From Acheta domesticus (taxonomy: Eukaryota; Arthropoda; Insecta; Orthoptera; Gryllidae), in the NCBI GenBank assembly GCA_031308135.1, contig JAHLJT010008756.1, positions 65,998,232 to 66,062,231 on the forward strand: a DNA stretch of 64,000 nt, written 5' to 3'. Below, one piece after another: positions 48,301 to 60,300 of this stretch. The first letter of the stretch is position 1, and each line of letters starts with the position of its first letter. Both the position numbers and the translations under genes were made by a program. The notes beneath the pieces were generated by a model. The model worked only from the letters and a program-made list of their open reading frames with translations, searched no databases and was not told the DNA's origin.

Positions 48301-51300
48301 TCGGTCCGCCGGTCGGTCGGTCGGTCGGTCCGCCGGTCGGTCGGTCGGTCCGCCGGTCGGTCGGTCGGTCCGCCGGTCGGTCGGTCGGTCCGCCGGTCGG
48401 TCGGTCGGTCGGTCCGGCGGTTGGTCGGTCGGCCCGCCGGTCGGTCGGTCGGTCCGCCGGTCGATCGGTCGGTCCGCCGGTCGGTCGGTCGGTCCGCCGG
48501 TCGGTCGGTCGGTCCGCCGGTCGGTCGGTCGGTCCGCCGGTCGGTCGGTCGGCCCGCCGGTCGGTCGGCCCGCTCGCCGATCGGTCGGCCCGCCGGGTTG
48601 TCCTTCCGCCGGGTCGTGCGTCGCCCATCCGTCCGTCCGTGCTTTGGTCCGTCCGTCAGTCCATGCGTGCGTTGGCCTTCCGTCAGTATCCGTGCGCAAG
48701 CATGTCGGCCCGTCAGTGCGTCGGTCCGTGTATCGGTCCGTGTGTCGGTCCGTGTGTCGGTCCGTGTGTCGGCCCGTGCGTGGGTCCGTGCGTGGGTCTT
48801 TCCGCCCGTGGCCGGGTCGGTCCCTCCTGTCAGTCCATGCGTCGTTCCGCCCGTCAGTTTATGCGTCATTCCGTCCGTCAGTCCATGCGTCGTTCCATCC
48901 GTCAGTCCATGCGTCCTTCCCTCCGTCAGTCCATGCGTCCTTCCCTCCGTCAGTCCATGCGTCCTTCCGTCTGTTCAGTCCATGCGTCCGTCCTTCCGTC
49001 CGTCAGTCCATGCGTCGTTTCGTCCGTCAGTCCATGCGTCGTTTCGTCCGCCAGTCCATGCGTTGTTCCGTCCGTCAGTCTGTGTATCGGTCCTTCCGCC
49101 CGTGCGTCAGTCCCTTCGTCGAAAACAGAATGTTTGTAGGCGCTTTTTGTTGAATCAATAATTAACTCTCATTTTTATAATAATTATTACAACTGTTATC
49201 ACTGGTACTATTATCACTGCGCAATGCCACCATCATATTTGTATTATCATATTTGCCAATGCTAACCATTGCAAAATATGAGAATACTACTAATAACAAA
49301 ACAGAAAATAAGGTGCGGTAGAAGGAAATGGAATAGTTCCAAAAGAATAAGAATAAAGAGCGAGTGAACGAGGAGGGGGAAGTAAACAAAAGCGAGGTCT
49401 AGAACAAAAATACGGGCAAAGAATAAACCCAGATGATAATGATCATCAACACCATCATCATTAAGGCGATACCCACTGTCGAACCAGCAGCGGCGCGCGC
49501 CGATGTTGGGCAGCAGCGGGAGGTCGGGCGGCACGATGTGCGCGGGGGCGAACTCCATGAAGAGGGTGACGGCGCTGACGAGGGCGGGGCAGCCCCACGC
49601 GTACAGCGAGTACCACAGGAAGCGCCGGCTGCGGTCGCCGCCCGCGCTCGCCACGCGCCGCCGACGCATCGCCCTGCGCAGCGGGGCGCGCCAATGAGTA
49701 CCTGGCCCTCATTTAAAACAAAGTTATAAGTTACAATAAAATACAAATTACACGTCTGTGAACAACACTAGCGCCTAAACTAGGCATAGGATGTTTTCCA
49801 AATTGAATAAACCTTTGTCGATCTGGTCTTACTCGAAGCTCTGCGATTTTGGAAAACATTTATTAATTTTTGGGGATACTTTACGTGAAGGGCCTGTGAC
49901 ACTCAAAATTTTCTCAAAAATGACTCCAAATTTTTTCTTGAAATTTCTTGGGAGAATATAGTAAAATACTCTTACGAACGTGGCAAAGGTTCGATTTTCA
50001 TAGTTAACTCTCAATATTCGAAAACTGCGAAAGTTTGTAACATTTTTTTCCACGTCTTCCTACAACTACAAAATTGAAAATATAGATTTTTCCTTTAAGT
50101 AAATCACCATAGTTCTTTCATTAAGATCATGTACATTTTTTGAAAAATTTTCGTTCAAGTTCTCGTTTTTTCGCGCAATATTGCGTGCAATATGTGCAAT
50201 ATTAAAATATAACCAAAACAAGATTTTCTTGAAAACGGCTCCAAAGTTGTTTTTTAATCTTCTGGCAAGGATAGTGATAAATGTACTGTTTATAAGATGA
50301 TATAAAATTGATTTGGTCTTATCTCTTACTCTCTTGTTTTTTCAAAAAAATTACAAAAATATTTTTTGACTTATCTCCCACGTCATTAATATTTATATTA
50401 CGGTAATAAGTTTAGATTATTGCATTTTTTAGTACATATGCTTCAAAAGATGTCTATAAAGTTTGTCGAAAACTTAAAAGTCTTCTGAGAAAATGAGCTC
50501 AAAATTCCGCATTTTGAGAAACACTCAAACGTCATTTTCTGAAAAATGGCTACAAATATTTTTTCAAACTTTTCGTATGGATAGTGCAAAATGTACTGTT
50601 TAAGATTACATAAAAGTCACTTTTTGTGTTCTTTTGCTTTTTCAAAAATTACTCAAATGTAATTTTCTTGAAATATCTCTCACGCTTGTAATATCCATAT
50701 TTGCAGCAATTTAAATACATTATTGAATTTGTGAGTAGAAGTGCTCCAAATGACTTCCAATAAAAATTTTCTAAAACTCAAAATATTTCTATGAAAGGGA
50801 GCTTCAAAAACGTCATGCTTAAACGCCATTTTCTTAAAAACTGCTCCAAATTTTTCAACGAAAATTTCCTTTAAGGATTAGGTTTTACTCTTCTATAATA
50901 TATTTAAAGTAATATTTAGAATCTACCATTAGGGAACCAAAAAATGAGAAAATTTCAATTTAAATGGCTGAGTTTTTCAATGAATCCAAATCTGCATCCC
51001 AATTCCAGTTATTAGAGTTTCCAGAACAAATTAGCTCCGTACGGAGAATTAGCTAATCCACGCAATAAATAAGTATCAGTATCATTTGAGCAAAACAATC
51101 ACTAAAGATTCTTAGAGATATTATGATAACGATTTGCACTAGCTGTAACTGGAGTGAAATTGTATTACCGCTCATCCCCTGAATGTAAATGCAGAAAAGA
51201 CAAAGAAAGTTTTCAATATGTGCTGTTAGCACATTTTCTCGGCGCGGATAAGGTTGCAGTGACTTTCGCCCGGCTGGGCGCTCTTTGTAGTCTTCCCGCC

Positions 51301-54300
51301 AAATTATGGGAGTTCCATGCTGCACCAGTGTGTTATGGGGGCGCGAACACAAAATTCGCGCGTCCCACTTAAAAAAAGAAAATTAGTTAATTAATTAATT
51401 AAAGAATTAATTAATCATTGTTCCCCTGCTCCTCTACGCATGGAGCGCAGGCCGCCGCCGCCGCCGCTACCACCACCACCGTCGCCGCCCATCTCTCCCC
51501 ACCGCCAGGCCCAGCTGGCCCCCCTTCCACTCGCCCGGAGAGATCTCGGGGCGTCATGGACAGACGCGTGGCCGGCGCGGGGAGAGCTTGGGCAACAAGG
51601 CGGCTGAGGGAGTGAGAGGCAGCCAATCGCTGACAACGGAGTGCTTAAGCAAGCCCGTGGACATATGCCGTCAGCGAAGGGCATTTTTGTGTGTGCATTT
51701 GGACCCCCTACTAGGCAGATGTGTAAAAAGGAGGAGCAGTTTTACTAGGAGTGTGGTCTGGTCTGGTGTGGTTTGAAAAGTCAAGACATCTGTTAATAAT
51801 AATTAATCATTTGTGCCTCGTACGCTTCAATACATTCTGCAGCCTTGCCTAGTTAGTGTGCTTTTCATTTAGTGTTATCGCAGCATTGCAAGAAGTTTTG
51901 AGAAATTGTTAAAGTTTTTTCTATTCTTTGACATGTGCCAAAAAGTTTTTAAATGTGTGTGTGAAATTAAATAACATAAAACGCTTCGATGGAAAAATAT
52001 AAATATTATAAACATTTATCGCATATTAGAAACATAGGAAAAATGTTTCAATAAGAAAGGTCAAAGTGTTATTACCACATCCCAGTATTGGCGTAAGAAT
52101 TTTTAGGCGATGGGATAGTCCTTTCGAAATACTCATTTCTTCTCAGTTTTCCAAATAAAGCAGGCGTCATTTTTCAACTAAATACAAATTAAACTCGGTG
52201 GTTATACCAAACAATAAATATGAATTATTGACTTTTGCCCTCTTTCTTTCTATTGTCGATGCTCAGATAAATCATTGTTGCATTCACGCAAAAATCCATG
52301 TGAGTTTTATGCATAAGTATTGTTAATCGACCACAATTCTTTTTAAATGATGTTCAAAAGCCATAAAACAAAAATTAATATAGCATAACCTTTCTTTTTT
52401 GTCAACTTTTTGGTGAACAATGTATTATCGTTAGTGAATTCTCGTTCGCATTGCAGTTTTTATTAGCCTCATAAAGTTTTATTGCTCCATAATGTTATTT
52501 TTTCTTATGTAAGCTGTAATATTGTAAGAAGTAATTGTTTATTTTGCACGTTTTGAACATACTGTAAATTAAGAGATCCTAACTTACCCAAAAGTCCATG
52601 AAAGATCAAAACACATTACGTTCAACCAAAAGAACGTACTGAGAAAAAAGAACTGCACGATGTACGCTGAAATAAGATAAAAACAAACAGATAATCTTGT
52701 TATTCGTAAGTAAATTGTTACAGGTTTTGTGACATTATTTTGAATATCTTGCTCGTTTAAGAAATTATTAATATTTTTAGATGTAGTATAATAGAACTCC
52801 ACCATTCAACCGTAGTCACGAATTTGGTCACGAAATGTTAATTGTTCGCTAATGTTCAATGGACAGTTGGACAGTCCGGGGATAAGTAGTGGGAACAAGT
52901 CAATTCAATTTTCGACCACCGATTTTGTAGTTACGCTAGGTTATTCAGGGGCTGATTCACAAATATTAACTCCAGGAGAGGCGGGAGGAGCCTGAAAATT
53001 CTTATACCATCCCACAAACCTTCAAATCATCGAAAAATTTATATACGAATTATTCGTGTTCATACTCGTATATTCATATATCATTTTTTGACATCAAGTA
53101 CCCCCAAAACATGGATTCTGGCTACACCACTTGTTAGAGGATTTGTTTTCTAAATTTAGCAACTGAATTTATCCGTTTTGTTCCCAGAGCTCTGTAATAA
53201 AGAGTTTTTCTGCTGAAAATTCGTAGTTTTTCCGCGCAGCATTTCATTACTTTCTCTCTACTCCGTATCAAGAAAGTAAAATTAAAGGAATTCTCCCTAA
53301 GAAAGTACTGAAGCACATATAATTATAAAAAATAATTTTTCGAATTGCCATGAAAGGAATAATGTAACATGGAAAGATAATTTGGATTACGTTGACGGTG
53401 AAAAATAGCAAATTAATTACTTCCCAATGGCGGGAAGTACCAGCGAGTCTGCGGCCTACGTAAGGCCTTCCTCGAACCGCGGGACGGATCCTGCCATTCT
53501 AGCCTCTTCTTTCCATCCCTTTCTGACCGACAGTTGGATAAATTGGTTTACATTTTTTCCAGTTGCCCTTGTGGCTGAAGAAGTTACATTTCTTCCGCAT
53601 TTTCCTTTGAAGTCATGTTAGCTGAAAAGTTAACGATGAGAAAATTTAAAGCGTCACTTCTAACAGACGAACGGTATTTGAAATCTTTGTGGAAATTCAT
53701 TTAGTTTCATGTCAATGTGTTCAATTGTTGCTGGGAAATCAGATAAGATCGCTTCGCGCCATGTTTATTTTGTTGGAAAGGTGATATAACTCCACCCAAG
53801 GCCGTTGGCCTCTGACCAACTATGAGCTTGTGTTACGGATTGCATAATGGCATGAACATTATAATCAATGTGGGTCGATGAGAAATACAGTTTTTTTGCG
53901 TGACTGTGCGTGCGGGCGTGTATATGTGTGTGCGCACATGGGCGTGTATGTATGTGGGGCCTATGTGGGGAGTGCATGTGTGTGGGGGCGTGTTGGTGGG
54001 TGTGTGCGCACGTGGGCGTGTATGTATATGAGGCCTATGTGGGGAGTGCATGTGTGTGTGCGGGGGCATGTGTATGGGTCTGTGCGCGCATGTGTGTGTG
54101 GGGTGCGTGTGTGTGAGGGCTTGGGCATGCGTGTGGGCATGGGTGTGTATGTATGTGGGCGTGTGCGTCCACATGTCCCCATGACAACTAAGTGTGTGTA
54201 AATAGTATTTAAGTCGTTTTATAAGGCATTTACACTGGTTGTTTCAATAAAAAGATATTTCGAGCCATTCTGATAACCGAAATAAATAGCGAGTTGTATA

Positions 54301-57300
54301 AACTAAACAAAGAAAATACGAGTACAATTATTTTTTTAATAACGGATATTCGTACCTGAACTGATGCAGTAGGGTGGCAAAGCGCCTCGGTGCAGGTGGC
54401 CGACTGTGAGTGTAAGGGAGGCGATGAGCAGCGAGGCACAATGACACATGAGCGCCTTGGCGTGGGCGGAGCGTCGCAGCTCGGGCACCAGCACGTGTAC
54501 CACCAGCGTCAGAAGCAAGAAGAACGAGCCCAGCAGGAACAGCAGGCTGACACACACAGGAGAGAATATTGAGAGTACATCGAGTCCTTCATGGTGAATA
54601 CAAGGTTCGAGGCACAGTGGCGCATGAGCGTCATGGCATCCAAGGAACGACGCAGCTCGGACATCAGAGCGTGCACCACCATCGTCAGCAGCAGGAACAA
54701 CAAGCCCAGCAGGAACACCACGCTGCCATGCACAGAGGAGAATATTTTGAAATAGAACCTTTCAGAGAAGGTGAGAGCAGCTAAGAGAAGTGGTACTTGT
54801 GCGCCTGGGCATGACCAAAGCGGCACAGCTCTGCCCCCTGCAGGTGTACCACCAGCGTTAGCAGCAGGAAGAACGAGCCCAGCAGGAACAGCAGGCTGAC
54901 ACACACAGGAGAGAATATTGAGAGGGCATGGAGTCTCATGGTGGCAACAAGATGCGAGGCACAGTGGCACATGAGCGTCTTAGTCTCTGCGGAGCGGCGC
55001 AACTTGAGCACCGGCGCGTGGAGCACCAGCGTCAGCAGCAGAAAGAATGGGCCCGCCAGGAAAAGCAGGCTGACACACACAGGAGAGAATATTGAGAGGG
55101 CATGGAGTCTCATGGTGGCTACAAGATGCGAGGCACAGTGGCACATGAGCGACATGACATTTACGGAACGACGCAGCTCAGACATAAGAGCGTGCACCAC
55201 CATCGTCAGCAGCAGGAACAACAAGCCCAGCAGGAGCACCACGCTGCCATGCACAGAGGAGAATATTTTGAAATAGAGCCTTTCAGAGAAAGTGAGAACA
55301 GCGAAGAGAAGTGGTACTTGTGCGCCTGGGCGTGACCGAAGCGGCACAGCTCTGCCACCAGCAGGCGTACCACCAGCGACAGCTGCAGGGAGAACGAGCC
55401 TAGCAGGAACAGCAGGCTGACACACACAGGAGAGAATATCTCATGAGAAAGTCTCATGGTGGCTACAAGATGCGAGGCACAGTGGCACATGAGCGTCTTA
55501 GTCTCTGCGGAGCGGCGCAACTTGAGCACCGGCGCGTGGAGCACTAGCGTCAGCAGCAGAAACAACGGGCCCGCCACGGAGAGGGAAAAATTAAAAGCAG
55601 GCTGCCACGGAAGGGGGAAAAATGATTGGAATTACCTATTTTAAACAGAGGAGCTAAGGCAAGTTAGGTTTTACAGTGTTACTCAAATTGCAGTCAGACT
55701 TGCGAGGCCTTCTGACCATGCTTTTGCCATTTACAAGCAAATAAATCTAAAATCCCCATCGCATTGAAAAACTGTCACGGCAATAAGAAGAGACAGGCTA
55801 ATGAAGTACTTCCTTACGATGATATGAATAGTGCAACACCGTCCAATGTCCACCAAGGTGAAGCGAGTACTAGATGTTATTTATAATGTTGGGTACATGA
55901 TAATGTGGTGGATATTATTGGATATTGTCGACACAGGTAAGAAAAGAATGTCAAATATGCAACTACTGTAATTATGTTTTTTTGTTTCTCGTAAGGGCAC
56001 CTCAGCGCGTATTTCATGAGTTATACAAACATTTTTTATTGCTAGTCATTGGCTGTATGTTTCCAATAAATGCTGGAAGCGTGCATTTCTTTGCGCGCCT
56101 TAAAGTGACTGGATGATAGGACACAGCCTTCACATGTGCGGCTTACGCGGGCGTTTCTCGAGCATCCAACAGCACCAGCCCGAACGGTCGCACCGAGCTT
56201 CAGCCAACCAACCGCGGCTACCAAATCGAATCTTCTGGAAGTTTTCGAACCAGTTAATTCAATTAGACAATCCCCCCACTTGCTTAATTTGCCTAATTCA
56301 TTGCATCTCAGCAAAATTCAGTTAGAATCACATTCAGGGTGGTGGTATCTTATTCGTCATGTAAAATTGTATTGCCTTTGTAAAAATAGAATTCCCATGC
56401 CTTAAGCACTACTGTGAATGCCATTTTTAAGTGTATTTCAGTACTGCGGTAATCGTCGAGTACACGAATTGTAATCTTCGAATTGAAAAATAGATTGACA
56501 GCAAAACGTCTGTCTGTGAGCAACACTAGTTGCCAAATCGTAAGCAGAATTTTCACCAAAATTGATGTTCCTCGAACGATATGCCATGTCGTTGCCTCTT
56601 GATTTAAAATTGATATTTTGATTTTTGAGGGGTTCTTTAGATGAAACCTCAATATTTTAAAAATTCTCTCAAAAACGCCTCAATTTTTTTCATCACAATT
56701 TTTTCCAAATAGAGGAAAAGTGAAAGCATAAAGAAATGGCTCAGGTAGCATGTTCTATGCACACCCTTAATTTTCAAAAATTGCACAAGCCAAATTTTTT
56801 TTCAGCGTCTTCCTGCAACTACAATAATGAAGAAAGATTTTTTCCTTACAAAATATATTCATGAAAAAAATCTTCAAAAAAGGTAAAGTTAATTTTTTGA
56901 AAATATGAATATTTTTTGCGTGATTATACATGAAACCGAGAAGTTTGAAATTTTAAACAATTACTTCCTCGAAAATTGCTCCAATTTTTTCTTTATTTTT
57001 TTCCTTTGTATGTAACAAATAACGGTAAAGAAAGTGGTACTGGACCAAGTTTCTACTAGCACTGTATTGTTTAAAATTGCAAAGAAAATCTAAATTAAAA
57101 ATTCGAATTTCCCGCGCTTCGTTTGACGCGCTGTCAATTCGGAAAATGGCAACAGGACGATTGCAAATATTTCAAATTCTCTTCATTGTCGCCTATTATG
57201 ATGAACTTACGATGTACGTAATATTCTTGATTTAACTTAGAATTAACAAATACGATTCTTTTGCTTTGATTGCGTATTTTGATCGCCGATTATGGTATTC

Positions 57301-60300
57301 AAAAATTGAAAGTTAGCTTAGATGTAATCAAGGGAAGCTTATGTGAAATTCTTTCTTTTCTATGTAATGTTCCACATCTTTCATTTTTGTCAAATGTAAC
57401 AGTTAAATTTATATGAATTGTTTCATTTGTAAAAGTAAGAAATTACTACTGCTTCTGTGAATCTAAATAAATGCAGACCATAGATCAGAATATGCACCGT
57501 AGACGCTTCATTTGAATTGGATGAATAGAACGTTTTCATGTTGTAGCTGAAGTGTTAATAGGGTAGAAATTGCAATATTACAATATTATGTAATTGCTTC
57601 CAAAATTCGAGGAAGCTTGTGCTGTTGTAGCACCTCTAGTTTCTTTTAGTTATTAGTTTGACAAGCAGAATTTGGATTTGACTCAATACAATGCTCGATC
57701 CCTTGCGGGACGTGCTTGTACCTCTTTGGGTCTAGAGTACACAGATTTGCTTGCGTACTTTTCGAGATTTCAACTTTCTCCGAATTTCCAGTGTCCATGT
57801 TTTGTTGTTTGTTAGTTGCTGGTTGCTGTTGCTCTCATTGTGGTTGCTTTGATGGCAATTAACCAACTGGCGCTTCGCCAAGTTGTGGGGGTTGGCAGTA
57901 AATGTGCATTCGACACAAGATCTTTCGTATTTCTTTGAACAATATTTAGCCTTAAAAGGTCACGCTATCACTGATTTATTAGCACCGTTTCACTACAATC
58001 ATTGATTGAAGAAGTAAGTTAGTTCCGTAGAGTAGGCAATAAGCTGTCAGGTGTCTGGGGAGCAACTCGCGTTTTTTTGTTTTTTTGTTTATTGATCTTT
58101 GATGATATATACATAGAATAGTTATTTAAAAAACTTTACATATGTATTGATGTCTTATTTTCTAACTTATAATTAACTTACAACTATTACAAATGGGAGA
58201 GGGTTCCCAAATGGGTCCTCTAATCAGGCTCCAGTTCAGCGAATTTGATGAGAAATAAGTGAAAGGGGTATTTGTTTTTAATTCTGGTCTGATGGATAGG
58301 ATTTTTGCCGAGTCTGAGAGGCACCAGGGAGGGAATTTGGTTTAAGCTGGAGTAAAAGTTTGTGGAAAGATAAGTAATGTGCTGTGATAACGGTTCGAGG
58401 TTAAATTCCTTATGGAGTTGGAGGTTGGAAACGAACCATGGGGCGTTGGCTATTGTTCTAAGGAACTGATTCTGAATTATTTGAATTTTTTTAATGTTGG
58501 TTTTGGAGGCGTTAATCCATACAGGGGAGGCGTACAGTAACAGAGGTCTTATGATTGTTTTGTATATTAATATGGCGGAATTGAATGGTATGGAACTGTT
58601 TCTGTGTATTAATGGTTTTAACTGCAGTAATTTTGTTTTAGCTTGAATTATTTTGTTGTCCATGTGTGGATCAACTCGCGTAGACACCACCTCTCTTCAC
58701 TGACCGCCAAATAGTAACTCCACAGATTTCTTTTATTTGTCAAAGAGCGCTTCCTCGATATGCTGCTCTCGAGAGCAAGGAATGATGGCCAAGAGCGGTG
58801 ACTTCTGTTTCCTTAGGATCATCGTTTGGTGCGGGATAGTTTTCTCTTTCTTCTTGCCGACGTGACGTGCGTCGGAATATTTGTTAGGACCTTGGAGCAC
58901 GTTATTCCATTATTCGTTCCAAGAGTTTCGGTAGTGAAATGTACCGACAACGTCTCGTCAAAGACTCTTACGAGATCGTTGGCATCATTCATCTAAGATG
59001 GTTATAATCGTGACCCGTTCCGAATTTATATTAAAATTTTGGGCGCCAGGAACAGGTTACGTTAATTAAAAATTACCAATGCTTCCACAGCTAATTTCAA
59101 CAAATGTATAAATGTCCGGCTAGCTGGGTCAATGGGTCCCGTTATGGATAATCGCTATCGCCCAGATAGCCGATTACTTGATCTGCCAACTGTACAGTAT
59201 GGCGAGGAATCTGAAAGGGAATAATTATCTATTTCTAACTAGTTAACAATTTTGATTGACTAAATGAAAATCTTTTCATTTCCAAAAGAAAAAAATTCAA
59301 CAATTTATTTACACTATTAACAATTGTTTAGTCCTTAGGTCATGACCTCGTTTTAAAATATATATCTTTTGTACTGCAGTAATTATTTACCGTCTTGGTC
59401 GCTGACGCCCCGCAGTCTCTTCTCACTTGAATGTAGGCGATCCCAAGTTCCGCTTCTCTCTTCTAATCTTGCGACGTTGCCGACGCATCCAGCCCTCACT
59501 GACTAGAATATCTACCGGTTCTTAATTGGTATTCAGAGTTCTTAGTCTCCCCCAACTAGTGGTAAAATATTAAAGTCCAAAACCGCAATATATATAAAAA
59601 TTTCAAAGTCCTAATCGAACTTCCCGTTGCACATCAACTTCCAGATTCCGGAAAACTATTGAGTCTCACTCGAAGCTTACAAGTCCTACTTCACTAATGT
59701 TGATCTCGCGAGCGATCTTTACTACTCGACGACCACTATCAGAATGTCAAGTTCTCCCTGTTCTTTCGCCCTCAACGCTTCGGTATCCGTCCTTCGTTCC
59801 TCTTTTTTAAAACAAAACGACAAAATTAGACAATCTATTCTCCATTAGCCAATCCATTCGTCTCTTATCAAACCAAGTAGCCACGCCCCCGACAGTCATT
59901 CCTTTTCAGACCAATCACACATTATTTTATTTGTCTATCTAGCCAGCGCCCCCATCTCTTCAAGACCTGAATGCAGTTTGTTGACCTTGCCAACCACTGC
60001 GCCGGCGTTGCTAAGGCTGTATATCGCCATTTGCATACCCTTTTGTCCACCCCATTTGCAACCAATATTATTAACAATATATTATATATTTTGGTATATC
60101 ACAGTAGTACTATGGGGTACATTTTTTTGTGGACGGGATTACGCTCACGATTTTGACAAGTACTGGGCATCATACACGACTTACCAATCGTTTCGAAAGG
60201 TGACATGATGTTCGATATCAATTTGAATAATCTTTTTCCTGTATCAAGTGAACCAGCGTTCCCAACTCATCTTGATGACGACAAACTGGCCGCTCCATCA

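Larger units (their letters stand above)
47407..49476. other. Mthl intron with minisatellite
   Basis: An intron between the TM4 and TM5 exons, more than half filled by the 47928-49120 minisatellite. It begins at GTGGGT and ends CCTTGCAG on the minus strand. Confidence 0.8.

Noticed and set aside
47844..49161. Very long open frames (up to 420 codons) on both strands
   Set aside because: They fall wholly within a GGTC/CGTC tandem repeat that contains no stop in any frame, and lie in an intron of the receptor. The Arg/Ser/Gly and Asp/Arg/Pro/Thr compositions are repeat artefacts.
53100..53132. Possible right end of a hAT element (CTGGCTACACCACTTG)
   Set aside because: No left end with matching terminal repeat and 8-bp duplication could be found, so no element is called.
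53833..54201. His/Thr/Pro-rich and Val/Cys/Gly-rich frames
   Set aside because: They are produced by the GT-rich minisatellite on each strand.
54781..55425. A 214-codon minus-strand frame with several membrane segments
   Set aside because: It is read-through across tandem partial copies of the TM1 exon, ends in a stop inside the 54895 copy, and has no donor. I treat it as an exon-duplication array and not as a separate membrane protein gene.
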